Positions 7,030-14,541 of a DNA stretch of 16,991 nt are shown here, piece after piece. The number at the start of each line of letters is the position of its first letter. Position 1 is the first letter of the stretch. The notes under the pieces are model-generated. The model made no database searches. It worked only from the letters and a program-made list of their open reading frames with translations, and was not told the DNA's origin. The position numbers were made by a program, and so were the translations under genes. The DNA is from Thermaceae bacterium (GTDB lineage: Bacteria > Deinococcota > Deinococci > Deinococcales > Marinithermaceae), in contig JALVWZ010000057.1 in NCBI GenBank assembly GCA_027023115.1, positions 1 through 16,991 of the forward strand. Direction: 5' to 3'.

Positions 7030-7938
7030 CTACCCGCCGTACGGCCGCGCGTTGAGGTATTTGAACCCGGAATCGGGCGAGACTGTCAGTACGCGCCGGC
7101 CCGGGCCCAGCCGTCGCGCCAGCTCGAGCGCGCCCCAAACGTTGGCCAGCGAGCTAAGGCCCAAAAACAGCCCCTCCTCGCGCGCCAGGCGGCCACCCAG
7201 CTCGAGCGCCGGCTCCGCCGGCACTGCCAGCACCTCGTCCACCAACGCCAGGTCCAGATTGGCAGGCACGAAGCCGGCGCCGATGCCCGCAAAGGGGTGG
7301 CCCAGCCGCGGCCCCGGCCGCAAAGCCCGGTGGCTGGCCGGTTCCAGCGCCACCGTCAGCAAACGCGGGTTTTGCTCTTTCAGGTAACGGGCCATGCCGG
7401 TCAGCGTGCCGCCGGTGCCCACTCCCAGCACCAGCGCGTCCACCCGGCCGCCCAGCTGCCGCCAGGCCTCGGGGCCGCTGCCGCGGTAGTGCGCCAGCGG
7501 GTTGGCGGGGTTGGAAAACTGGTCGGCCCACCAGCCGCCCTCTTCCTCCGCGAGGGCGGCGGCCTTCTCCCTGGCCGCGACCATCCCGCCCGCCGCCGGC
7601 GTGAACACCAGCCGCGCTCCTAAGGCTGCCAACACCGCCCGCCGCTCGGCCGAAATGTCCTCGGGAGCCACGTTGACGTAGCGGTAGCCGCGCGCCGCGG
7701 CGATCATCGCCAGGCCGATGCCGGTGTTGCCGGAGGTGGCCTCGACGATCGTCCGGCCGCTTCCCGGACGCAGCTCGCCTTCTTCTTCGGCCGCCCGCAC
7801 CATGCTCCAGGCGGCGCGGTCCTTGATGGAGCCGCCGGGGTTGCCCCCCTCGAGCTTGACCCAAACCTCGGCTGCTCCAACGGCTAGCTTTTTCAGCCTT
7901 ACCAGCGGGGTGCCGCCGATGACGCCTTCCAGGTCCAT
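7030..7938 (-). CDS. Cysteine synthase (CysM/CysK family, PLP-dependent)
   Basis: Makes L-cysteine from O-acetylserine (or a related activated serine) and sulfide in the cytoplasm using pyridoxal phosphate. Visible signatures: GGTPLVRL at the start, the PLP lysine in GGNPGGSIKDRAA (about residue 41), EATSGNTGIG binding the cofactor and substrate, DQFSNPANPLAHY, and the phosphate-cradling VGTGGTLTG. The KLEGGNPGGSIKDRAAWSM and DQFSNP patches look closer to CysM than CysK. The usual SSGA near the C-terminus reads SSLA here, a small departure. I start at ATG 7938 (302 residues), preceded by AAGGTGA; a 16-residue upstream extension from GTG 7986 begins with a tryptophan/phenylalanine-rich stretch unlike the family and has no proper ribosome site. 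Divergent from slyD, convergent with the DUF262 gene. Confidence 0.9.
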   Translation of the reverse strand: MDLEGVIGGTPLVRLKKLAVGAAEVWVKLEGGNPGGSIKDRAAWSMVRAAEEEGELRPGSGRTIVEATSGNTGIGLAMIAAARGYRYVNVAPEDISAERRAVLAALGARLVFTPAAGGMVAAREKAAALAEEEGGWWADQFSNPANPLAHYRGSGPEAWRQLGGRVDALVLGVGTGGTLTGMARYLKEQNPRLLTVALEPASHRALRPGPRLGHPFAGIGAGFVPANLDLALVDEVLAVPAEPALELGGRLAREEGLFLGLSSLANVWGALELARRLGPGRRVLTVSPDSGFKYLNARPYGG

Positions 7939-8005
7939 AGACTCACCTTGCCAGAACCAGAACCAAAAGGAAAGCCGTCTTAGCACCTCCTCACCGTTTT
8001 TCGGT

Positions 8006-8042
8006 TAGGCTGAGGGCACTTCGGTAAAACCCGAAGGGAGGA
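8006..8042 (+). promoter_or_regulatory. slyD -10 box, leader hairpin and ribosome site
   Basis: TAGGCT (8006-8011) fits a TANNNT -10 box. The short leader then contains a hairpin, CTTCGG (8019-8024) pairing with CCGAAG (8031-8036), which ends at the GGGAGGA ribosome site (8036-8042) four bases before the ATG. A -35 is not evident. The hairpin could modulate ribosome access or protect the 5' end; this is inferred. Confidence 0.4.
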
Positions 8043-8046
8043 ATGC

Positions 8047-8517
8047 ATGAACGCAAGTAAAGACAAGGTGGTCACCATCGCTTACACCCTCACCGTTGAC
8101 GGTGAGCAGGTGGACCAGGGCGAGCTGGCCTACATCCACGGACACCAGCAGATAATCCCCGGCCTCGAGCAGCAAATCGAGGGCCGCGCTCCCGGCGAGT
8201 CGTTCTCCGCCACCATCGCCCCCGAGGAAGCCTACGGCGCCTACAGCGAGGAGGGAGTGCAGGTCGTTCCCCGCTCGGCCTTTCCCGACGACGCCAACGT
8301 AGCCGTGGGCGAGCAGTTCTACGCCCAGGACGACCAGGGCAACCCCCTGCCGCTGACCGTCACCAAGGTCGAGGGCGACGACGTAACCGTCGACTTCAAC
8401 CACCCGCTGGCCGGCAAGACTCTCAACTTTGCCGTTGAGGTCAAGGACGTGCGCGACGCCACCCCCGAGGAGCTGGCTCACGGCCACGTCCACGGGCCCG
8501 GCGGCCACCACCACTAG
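8047..8517 (+). CDS. slyD: SlyD-type FKBP peptidyl-prolyl isomerase/chaperone
   Basis: Cytoplasmic folding helper that catalyses proline cis/trans isomerisation and chaperones unfolded chains, including metalloproteins. Domain order is that of Thermus SlyD: FKBP half 1 (about 5-64, with IPGLEQQIEGRAPGE), the inserted chaperone flap (about 65-118, VQVVPRSAFPDDA onward), then FKBP half 2 with VDFNHPLAGKTL at 115-126. The C-terminal tail, ELAHGHVHGPGGHHH, is histidine-rich and is expected to bind nickel, cobalt or zinc. Length 156 fits the family. ATG 8047 has GGGAGGA four bases upstream. It is a single-gene unit closed by a strong terminator and divergent from the cysteine synthase. Confidence 0.95.
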   Translation: MNASKDKVVTIAYTLTVDGEQVDQGELAYIHGHQQIIPGLEQQIEGRAPGESFSATIAPEEAYGAYSEEGVQVVPRSAFPDDANVAVGEQFYAQDDQGNPLPLTVTKVEGDDVTVDFNHPLAGKTLNFAVEVKDVRDATPEELAHGHVHGPGGHHH

Positions 8518-8533
8518 CCATCGCTTACGAGAA

Positions 8534-8561
8534 AGCGGCCCCGCGGGGCCGCTATTCTTTT
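8534..8561 (+). terminator. Intrinsic terminator after slyD
   Basis: A perfect 20-bp GC palindrome (8534-8553) followed by TATTCTTTT, beginning 16 bases after the slyD stop. It is the clearest factor-independent terminator in the window. Confidence 0.85.
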
Positions 8562-8571
8562 GCCGTCCGGA

Positions 8572-8604
8572 CTATTCGGGCAGCACCTTGCCGGGGTTGA
8601 GCGG
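8572..8604 (-). pseudogene. Scrap of an FAD-linked oxidase (GlcD-like) 3' end
   Basis: Read on the minus strand, the bases just before a TAG at 8574-8572 encode LNPGKVLPE-stop, the conserved C-terminal signature of the GlcD/D-lactate dehydrogenase family. The intact gene at 9530-10888 ends LNPGKVLPSAE, and 25 consecutive bases are identical between 8578-8602 and 9542-9566. The open frame continues upstream to about 8754 but that part does not resemble the oxidase and has no start with a ribosome site, so I read it as a remnant of a duplicated or older copy rather than a functional gene. Confidence 0.5.
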
Positions 8605-8730
8605 GACCGTGTACCGGTTCTGCCGCAAGCCCGGAGCCGCCAGCGGCAGGAAGTTCGCGGCTTTTTCAAGAACCAACCTCGCCTTGCTAGCAGCGAACCT
8701 CCAAAGCACCACCGGCAGGCGACGGCCAGC

Positions 8731-8758
8731 TTGACGAGCCTCGCGATTTCCCTATAAT
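8731..8758 (+). promoter_or_regulatory. Strong sigma-A-type promoter for the exported protein gene
   Basis: TTGACG (8731-8736), 16-base spacer, then perfect TATAAT (8753-8758). It is the closest match to consensus in the window. Transcription would begin near 8765, leaving about 60 bases of leader before the gene at 8825. Confidence 0.75.
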
Positions 8759-8824
8759 CATACCAAACACTAACGTTTTCTACACGACCTCCGTTTTTTA
8801 TGCCGACCGGAAGGAGGCCGGAGC

Positions 8825-9472
8825 GTGATGAAAAGATGGCTCACGGTAGTGCTGCTCCTCGCTTTGGCGCTGGTCGCCGCCCGGGGTTTGGACGACACCT
8901 TCGTCCGCATCGCCACGCTGGACCTTAAGGGCTTCGCCGCCGTGTACCTGGACGACGACCAGCGGGGCTTCGTGGTGGCGCTGGTGCCCGAACGGGTGCG
9001 GAAGCCGGTCAACCTGATCCGCTATTACCGGGAACCTTTTGGCGCCGAGCTGCCGCTTTCGCGCCGCGAGAAGCGGGCGCTTTGGAACGTCATTCTGCCG
9101 CGGCTGCGCGCGGTCACCGACCACCCCCTGCTCACGCCCGACGCCAGAGTGCGCTTCGTGGTGGCCCGCTACAGCCACGACCAGTTGAGGGCCTGGGTGG
9201 AGCTGATCAGTTCTCGTACGCTGTTGATGCCCAAGGGTGGCCCTCTGAAGATTGAACCCATTGCACCCTGCGACTTTATCTACGGCATCGGATATAACGA
9301 CGTGGAAAACCGGGTGGGGCTGGATATACGCTGCAGCACCCTAGACCCGGCTGCCCTGCAGCCGGTGCGCGAGGATCTGTTGGCCAAGCTGGAGCGGGCG
9401 GGCGTTCCCCGCGACGCGGTGGCCTTTTGTTTCACCCTGGAGCTGCCTACGGACACTGGCGGCGGGCGGTAG
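8825..9472 (+). CDS. Exported protein of unknown function
   Basis: I do not recognise this 215-residue protein. It begins with a basic start (MMKRW) and a leucine/alanine-rich hydrophobic core ending VAARG near residue 21, a typical Sec signal peptide without a lipobox cysteine. The mature part is mixed charged and hydrophobic, with alternating patterns suggesting beta strands (FVRIATLDLKGFAAVYLDDD, about 26-45), a basic stretch LSRREKRALW, and three cysteines (in APCDF, IRCST and AFCFT) that could allow one disulfide. AAGGAGG at 8811-8817 supports GTG 8825; ATG 8828 is the alternative. It has its own strong promoter, lies alone between slyD and the convergent oxidase gene, and has neighbour-like base composition. 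Confidence 0.75.
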   Translation: MMKRWLTVVLLLALALVAARGLDDTFVRIATLDLKGFAAVYLDDDQRGFVVALVPERVRKPVNLIRYYREPFGAELPLSRREKRALWNVILPRLRAVTDHPLLTPDARVRFVVARYSHDQLRAWVELISSRTLLMPKGGPLKIEPIAPCDFIYGIGYNDVENRVGLDIRCSTLDPAALQPVREDLLAKLERAGVPRDAVAFCFTLELPTDTGGGR

Positions 9473-9529
9473 GTATGCGCGCGCGAAGACGGCTAGTCCA
9501 AAGCGTCTGCGCCCCGCCGTTCACGCATC

Positions 9530-10888
9530 CTATTCAGCGCTGGGCAGCACCTTGCCGGGGTTGAGCACCCCTGCGGGGTCGAAGGCCTGCTTGACGCGGC
9601 GCATCCAGGCCAGCGCCGGCCCGTGCTCGGCTTCCATGAACTTCATCTTGCGCAGGCCGATGCCGTGCTCGCCGGTGGCGGTACCGCCCAGCTCGAGCGC
9701 CCGCGTGACCAGCTTTTTGCTGAACTCCTCGGCGCGCGGGTACTCCTCGGCGGTGGCGGCAATGATGGTGTGGAAGTTGCCGTCGCCAACGTGGCCGAGA
9801 ATGTTGCCGGTAAGCTGCATCTCCTGCATCAGCTTTTGGGCGTACTCCACCAGGCCCGGCATCTTGGAAAGGGGCACCGCCGTGTCGGTGAGCAGGTACT
9901 CGCGGCCCGGGTACATATGCACCAACGCCCAGTAAGCCTCGTGGCGCGCCTCCCACTGGGCGGTGCGCTCCTCGGCGGTCTGGGCGGTGTCCATGCCCAC
10001 TGCGCCGGCGTCGCGCAGGAGTTCTTCGGCGAACTCGCTCTCGGCGGTCACCGCTGCGGGCGTGGAGGAGTGGAACTCGACCAGGAGCAGCGGTTTTTCG
10101 GGATAGCTGCGGTTCAGGTGGCGGTTGACGGCGGCGATGGCCTGCTCGTCTACCAGCTCCAGCCGCGCCACCGGCAGGCCGGCTGCCATTAGCGCGTACG
10201 CGCCGCGGGCGGCGTCGGTGATGCTCTCGAAGTAGACCCGCAGGGTGTGCACCTCGGCGGGTAGCGGGTGCAGCTTGACCCAGAGCTTGGTAATGACCCC
10301 CAGGGTGCCCTCGGAACCGATGAGCAGGTCCTTGAGGTCGTAACCGCTGGAGGTCTTGCGTACCGGCCGCCCGAACTGGACCACCTCGCCGTTCGCCATT
10401 ACCGCCTCGAGCGCCAGCACGTTTTGGTGCATGCCGCCGTAGCGGACGGTGGTGGTGCCGGAGGCGTTGGTGGCGGCCATACCGCCCAGGCTGGCGTCGG
10501 CCCCTGGGTCGACTGGAAAGAAGAGCCCCTCGCGGCGCAGACGTTCGTTGAGCTGCTTACGGGTCACCCCGGCCTCGACGACGGCCAGAAAGTCTTCGGG
10601 GCGGACCTCGAGAATACGGTTCATGCGCGTCAGGTCGAGACTGATGGTTGGCTTGAGAGGCAGCAGCGAGCCTTCCAGGCTGGTGCCGGCCCCAAAGGGG
10701 ATCACGGCGTGGTCGTTGGCCGCGGCCAGCTTTAGCACCGCAGAGACGTCCTGTGGGCTTTCGGCGTAGACCACCGCCACCGGCTTGGCGGTTTCGGGGT
10801 AGCCCTCGTCGCGCCCGTGGGCCTCGAGGTCGGACTGGCTGACCGAAACCTTGTCTTTTCCGAGGAGTTCAATCAGGCGGTTCACCAT
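9530..10888 (-). CDS. FAD-linked oxidase, D-lactate/glycolate dehydrogenase (GlcD) family
   Basis: Flavoprotein of the vanillyl-alcohol-oxidase type that oxidises a D-2-hydroxy acid (D-lactate or glycolate) and passes electrons to the respiratory chain. N-terminal FAD-binding domain: PFGAGTSLEG (64-73), PVDPGADASLGGMAATNASG (125-144) and GSEGTLGVIT (191-200). C-terminal substrate domain: GHVGDGNFHTII and GEHGIGLRK, carrying the histidines and acidic residue used in substrate and metal binding, and the closing DPAGVLNPGKVLP. Length 452 fits single-subunit D-lactate dehydrogenases as well as GlcD; no glcE or glcF gene is adjacent, so substrate is unresolved. ATG 10888 is divergent from the DUF72 gene by 31 bases. 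A 25-base piece of its 3' end recurs near 8578. Confidence 0.9.
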   Translation of the reverse strand: MVNRLIELLGKDKVSVSQSDLEAHGRDEGYPETAKPVAVVYAESPQDVSAVLKLAAANDHAVIPFGAGTSLEGSLLPLKPTISLDLTRMNRILEVRPEDFLAVVEAGVTRKQLNERLRREGLFFPVDPGADASLGGMAATNASGTTTVRYGGMHQNVLALEAVMANGEVVQFGRPVRKTSSGYDLKDLLIGSEGTLGVITKLWVKLHPLPAEVHTLRVYFESITDAARGAYALMAAGLPVARLELVDEQAIAAVNRHLNRSYPEKPLLLVEFHSSTPAAVTAESEFAEELLRDAGAVGMDTAQTAEERTAQWEARHEAYWALVHMYPGREYLLTDTAVPLSKMPGLVEYAQKLMQEMQLTGNILGHVGDGNFHTIIAATAEEYPRAEEFSKKLVTRALELGGTATGEHGIGLRKMKFMEAEHGPALAWMRRVKQAFDPAGVLNPGKVLPSAE

Positions 10889-10897
10889 TTGCCACCC

Positions 10898-10913
10898 AGC
10901 ATACGCCTAAACT
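10898..10913. promoter_or_regulatory. Compact divergent promoter pair, oxidase / DUF72 operon
   Basis: The 31-base gap holds two opposed -10 boxes four bases apart: TATGCT on the minus strand (10903-10898), nine bases before the oxidase ATG, and TAAACT on the plus strand (10908-10913), exactly six bases before the DUF72 GTG. Both would give leaderless or near-leaderless messages, and the two polymerases would compete for the same DNA. No good -35 is visible on either side. Confidence 0.45.
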
Positions 10914-10919
10914 AAGGAC

Positions 10920-11642
10920 GTGGAAAAGCGGTTATTGGTGGGGTGCTCCGGTTATTTCTACTGGGGGTGGCGCGGCCGCTTCTACCCGGAAGACCTGCCC
11001 CCCAGCCGTTGGCTGGAGTTTTACGCGGGCCGTTTCGACACGGTCGAGCTCAACAGCAGCTTCTATCGCTTTCCTACCCACAAGACCGTCGCCCGCTGGC
11101 GGCGGGCGGCCCCCGCCGGCTTCGTCTACACGGTCAAGGCGCCACGGCGGATCACCCACATCGAGCGCTTCTCCGAACCAGCCAGCGTGCGCGCCTTATA
11201 CGAAGTGGTGGCGGATCTGCAAGAGAGCCTGGGCGCGCTGCTCTTTCAGATGCCGCCGAGCCTCAGCTACCGGCCGGAAACGCTGCGCCGTATCCTGGAC
11301 GCGCTCGACCCCCGTTTTGACAACGCGCTCGAGTTCCGCCACCCCAGTTGGTGGCAAAAAGAGGTTTACCAAGCGCTCGACGAGGCGGGGGCAATCTTCG
11401 TTTCGGTGAGCGCCCCCGACCTGCCCGACGAGTACCTGGAAACCGCCGGCAAAGCCTACCTGCGCTTTCACGGCAGCGGCGCTTGGTACCGCTACCGCTA
11501 CCACGAAGAAGAGTTGCGCGAGTGGGCGCGGCGCGTGCGCGCGGGCCGGGCGCGGCGGGTCTACGCCTACTTCAATAACGACCCCGACGCGGCCGCACCC
11601 GCCAACGCCCTCGAGTTTCGCAAGCTGCTGGAGGACGCGTGA
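10920..11642 (+). CDS. DUF72 family protein (YecE-like)
   Basis: A 240-residue member of DUF72, a TIM-barrel-like family of unknown biochemical function. Diagnostic patches are VGCSGYFYWGWRGRFYPEDLP at the N-terminus, FDTVELNSSFYRFPTHKTVARW (about 39-60), FVYTVKAPRRITH, LEFRHPSWW near the middle and RVYAYFNNDPDAAAPANALEF near the end. GTG 10920 is chosen because a TAAACT box ends six bases upstream, implying a leaderless message; AAGGA also lies just before but too close to act as a normal ribosome site. First gene of a four-gene operon; its TGA overlaps the Nudix GTG by four bases. Confidence 0.88.
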   Translation: MEKRLLVGCSGYFYWGWRGRFYPEDLPPSRWLEFYAGRFDTVELNSSFYRFPTHKTVARWRRAAPAGFVYTVKAPRRITHIERFSEPASVRALYEVVADLQESLGALLFQMPPSLSYRPETLRRILDALDPRFDNALEFRHPSWWQKEVYQALDEAGAIFVSVSAPDLPDEYLETAGKAYLRFHGSGAWYRYRYHEEELREWARRVRAGRARRVYAYFNNDPDAAAPANALEFRKLLEDA

Positions 11643-12064
11643 GCCGGGTAGTCTACGAGCGCTCCGCCGGCGGCGTACTGCTGGACGGCGACCGGGTGCT
11701 GCTGATAAAAGCTCCCAACCTCAAAGGAGAAGCGGTCTGGACCTTTCCCAAGGGGCAGATCGAGCCGGGAGAGAGCCCCCAGGAAGCGGCGCTGCGCGAG
11801 GTGCGCGAAGAAACGGGCTACGAAGCCGAAATAGTGGCCCCGCTCGAGCCCTCCGTTTACTGGTTCTACCGCGACGGGCAAAGGGTCAAGAAGCGGGTAG
11901 ACTGGTTCTTGATGAAACCGCTGGCCAAAGCCGGCGAACACGACCGAGAAGTAGAAGAAGTCGAGTGGGTTCCCATCAGCGAGGCGAAAGCGCGGCTCAG
12001 GTACCGGGGAGACCGCATGCTGCTCGAGGAAATGGAGGAAAAGGGCTATGTTACACCGTCGTGA
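11639..12064 (+). CDS. Nudix hydrolase
   Basis: Small (141 residues) cytoplasmic hydrolase of nucleoside diphosphate-linked compounds. The Nudix box is complete: G39-x5-E45-x7-R53-E54-V-x-E57-E58-x-G60-Y61. The preceding WTFPKGQIEPGES and the overall size resemble Thermus Ndx1, which hydrolyses diadenosine hexaphosphate, so a dinucleoside polyphosphate substrate is plausible but not shown by sequence. GTG 11639 overlaps the DUF72 stop (GTGA) and has GGAGG four bases upstream at 11630-11634. The 3' end overlaps the permease start by 17 bases. Confidence 0.92.
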   Translation: MSRVVYERSAGGVLLDGDRVLLIKAPNLKGEAVWTFPKGQIEPGESPQEAALREVREETGYEAEIVAPLEPSVYWFYRDGQRVKKRVDWFLMKPLAKAGEHDREVEEVEWVPISEAKARLRYRGDRMLLEEMEEKGYVTPS

Positions 12065-13343
12065 CGAGGAAAAACTTGGGCTGCGGGAACTGATCGCCAT
12101 TGGCGTTGGCGGCATGATCGGCGGCGGCATCTTCTCGGTAATGGGCATCGCCGTGAGCATGTCCGGGCACGCCGCCCCACTCTCCTTCGTGATAGACATG
12201 CTGATCGCGCTGGCGGCCGGCTACAACTTCGTCAAGCTGGCCCTGACGTTCCGCGACGACGGTGCAGCCTATACCTACCTCTTGCGCGGTTGGCCAAAAC
12301 TGCCCTGGATAGCCGGCATAGAAGGCTGGACGCTCACCGTGGGCTACGTCGGCACCCTGTCCCTCTATGCCTACACCTTCGGCGCTTACGGCGCCGACAT
12401 GCTCGGCAGCCCCGGCAACGTGGCGGTGCGCATCTGGCTCTCGCTGGGCGTACTGCTCTTTTTCATGCTGGTCAACCTCGAGGGAGTCCGCAGCGCCGGC
12501 GTGACCGAAGACCTGATCGTCTACACCAAGATAGTCATCCTCGGCCTCTTCGCGGTCATCGGGCTTACGCGGGTAGACGCCCATCGCTTCTTCCCGCTCT
12601 TCGACCAGGGAATGAGCGGCCTCCTGCTGGGAGCAGCGGTAATCTTCGTGGCCTATGAGGGCTTTGAATTGATCACCAACGCGGTGGTCGAAACCGAAGA
12701 CCCCGACCGCAACATCCCCCGCGGCATATACGGCTCCATCCTGATAACCGGCACCATCTACCTGGTGCTGGCGGTGGTGGCGGTAGGCACCATGAGCCTG
12801 GCCCAGATAATCCAGGCCAAGGAATACGCCCTGGCGGAGGTGGCGCGGCCCATCCTGGGCAACGCCGGGCACCTGCTGATCGGCCTGGCGGCGCTGATGG
12901 CCACCAGCTCGGCAATAAACTCGACTCTTTTCGGCGTCAGCCGGATGATGGCCGAGATGGGCGCCAAGGGCATGATGCCCGCGCAGTTCAACCTGCGCGA
13001 CCGGCGCGGCGTCCCCTGGGTGGCCGTGCTGACCATGACCGTCCTGGCCGGCGCGTTCGCCCTCTTTGGTTCGCTGGGGATAATCGCCGAGTTCTCCAGC
13101 ATGACCTTCTTGCTGGTCTCCATCGGTGTTTCCCTGGCCAACCTGAAGCTGCGCGAGCAAACCGGCGCCAGCGCCTGGGTTGCCGTGGCCGGCATGTTGC
13201 TGATGGCGGTAACGGTGCTGGCCATAATCGGCTACATGGCCGTTCACAACCCGCACGACCTGGTCTTCATCCTGGTTCTCTACCTGGTGGTGGGGGTGCT
13301 GGCGGTGCTCTACAACCGGCGCTATGGCAATGCCGGGGGCTGA
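12048..13343 (+). CDS. APC-family amino acid permease
   Basis: Integral membrane transporter of 431 residues with about twelve hydrophobic segments. The first helix carries IGVGGMIGGGIFSVMG (about 17-32), the glycine-rich unwound stretch that binds the substrate backbone in APC transporters, and EGFELITNAVVETEDPDRNIPRGI in the middle matches the conserved helix 6-7 loop. Substrate is not assignable; amino acid or polyamine import is the family norm. ATG 12048 lies inside the end of the Nudix gene with GGAGG nine bases upstream. Its end overlaps the NRAMP-like gene by 20 bases, so the two transporters are translationally linked. Confidence 0.9.
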   Translation: MLHRRDEEKLGLRELIAIGVGGMIGGGIFSVMGIAVSMSGHAAPLSFVIDMLIALAAGYNFVKLALTFRDDGAAYTYLLRGWPKLPWIAGIEGWTLTVGYVGTLSLYAYTFGAYGADMLGSPGNVAVRIWLSLGVLLFFMLVNLEGVRSAGVTEDLIVYTKIVILGLFAVIGLTRVDAHRFFPLFDQGMSGLLLGAAVIFVAYEGFELITNAVVETEDPDRNIPRGIYGSILITGTIYLVLAVVAVGTMSLAQIIQAKEYALAEVARPILGNAGHLLIGLAALMATSSAINSTLFGVSRMMAEMGAKGMMPAQFNLRDRRGVPWVAVLTMTVLAGAFALFGSLGIIAEFSSMTFLLVSIGVSLANLKLREQTGASAWVAVAGMLLMAVTVLAIIGYMAVHNPHDLVFILVLYLVVGVLAVLYNRRYGNAGG

Positions 13344-14541
13344 CCGCAAAGACGAGCTCGAGCGCGAGCTACCGGCGCTGATTACCGGCGGCGCGGGCGA
13401 CGACCCGGCGGGGGTCATCACCTACACGGTGGTGGGCGCCAGCACCGGCTATAGCCAGCTCTGGCTGCTGGCGCTGACCACGCCCATGCTGGCCGCGGCC
13501 ACCACCATGGCCGCCAAGGTGGCGCTGGCCGGCGGTAGAGGGCTGACCACGGTGCTGGCCGGCCGTTACGGCCGCTTCGCGGCCGGGCTGGTGGTCTTCT
13601 TCCTGCTTTTGGCCAATATGGCCACCATCGCCGCCGACACCGCCGGGGTAGCGGTGGCCCTTTCGATGGCCACCGGCGTGCCCTGGGAATACTGGGTGCT
13701 GCCGGTTCTGGCCGGGCTGGCCATTTTGTTACTCGAAGGTTATGCCGCCGTCAAGCGTGTTTTGGCGGTGCTCACCGGCGCTCTGCTGGCCTACTTCGTA
13801 GCCGCCTGGATGGCCCATCCGAGGGCCCACGAGGTCCTCGCGGGCTTCATCCCCCAGTTGCAGGGAACCCGCGGCTGGATGGTCGCCACCCTGGGCCTTT
13901 TGGGCACCACCGTCTCGCCTTACCTGATGTTCTGGCAGGCGGGCGAGGAGGTGGAAGAGATCCAGGCCGGCGTGGTCGCCAGCGGCGAAGTGGACCTGGC
14001 GGACACCTGGCCGGGAATGGTCTACTCCAACCTGATCGCCGCGGCCATCATCGTCGCCGCGGCCGCGGTACTGCACTCTTCCGGCGCCCAGGTCGGCAGC
14101 GTAGCCGACGCTGCCCGCGCTCTTTCGCCACTGGGGCGCTGGGGCTACGGGTTCTTCGTTGCCGGGCTCATCGCCTCGGGCCTGCTTGCCCTGCCGACCC
14201 TATCCGGCGCCACCGCCTACGCGGTAGCCGAGTGGATGGGCTGGCCCGAGGGGCTGGGTGCCAGGCCCGCGCAGGCGCGCGGTTTTTACGTGGTCTTCGT
14301 CGGCGGATTGGTAATGTCTGGATTGATTGCGCTAGTCCCCCACTTCGATCCGGGGCAGGCGCTCTATTACAGCCAGGTCTTCGACGGCGTCTTGCTGCCT
14401 TTGATGCTGACCGTGCTGCTGTTCCTTTCCAACGACGTTCGCCTCACCGGCCGCCGCAACCCGCTGTGGATCAACGCCGCCGCCGCGCTGGGCATTGCCT
14501 TTGCGGTTTTGGCCGACGCCGCCGCGGTCTTTCTCAGGTAG
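13324..14541 (+). CDS. NRAMP-like divalent cation transporter (non-canonical)
   Basis: A 405-residue membrane protein of the NRAMP-related family, with about eleven hydrophobic segments. Helix 1 reads LITGGAGDDPAGVITYTVVGASTGYSQLW: the overall pattern is NRAMP, but the metal-binding DPGN is replaced by DPAG. Helix 6 reads LGTTVSPYLMFWQAGEEVEE in place of the canonical MPH-containing segment. This DDP-G/TY plus SPY-FWQ-EEVEE pattern marks a common prokaryotic NRAMP-like clade whose ion choice is uncertain; loss of the soft methionine ligand could favour a harder ion such as magnesium. The ATG at 13324 (or 13330) lies within the permease gene without a clear ribosome site, implying coupling. 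Its TAG abuts the stop of the convergent LigD gene with no gap. Confidence 0.87.
   Translation: MAMPGADRKDELERELPALITGGAGDDPAGVITYTVVGASTGYSQLWLLALTTPMLAAATTMAAKVALAGGRGLTTVLAGRYGRFAAGLVVFFLLLANMATIAADTAGVAVALSMATGVPWEYWVLPVLAGLAILLLEGYAAVKRVLAVLTGALLAYFVAAWMAHPRAHEVLAGFIPQLQGTRGWMVATLGLLGTTVSPYLMFWQAGEEVEEIQAGVVASGEVDLADTWPGMVYSNLIAAAIIVAAAAVLHSSGAQVGSVADAARALSPLGRWGYGFFVAGLIASGLLALPTLSGATAYAVAEWMGWPEGLGARPAQARGFYVVFVGGLVMSGLIALVPHFDPGQALYYSQVFDGVLLPLMLTVLLFLSNDVRLTGRRNPLWINAAAALGIAFAVLADAAAVFLR

Noticed and set aside
7939..7986. N-terminal extension of the cysteine synthase from GTG 7986
   Set aside because: The added residues include FWFWFW, unlike the family; GGAGG touches the GTG directly, while ATG 7938 has AAGGTGA at normal spacing.
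9481..9512. Imperfect hairpin between the exported-protein gene and the oxidase gene, considered as a bidirectional terminator
   Set aside because: Stem is interrupted (GCGC plus AGACG arms around a 12-base loop) and no T run follows on either strand.
12051..13421. 456-residue minus-strand open frame
   Set aside because: Mirror of the APC permease gene; its histidine/glutamine/glycine-heavy composition is a GC-codon artefact.
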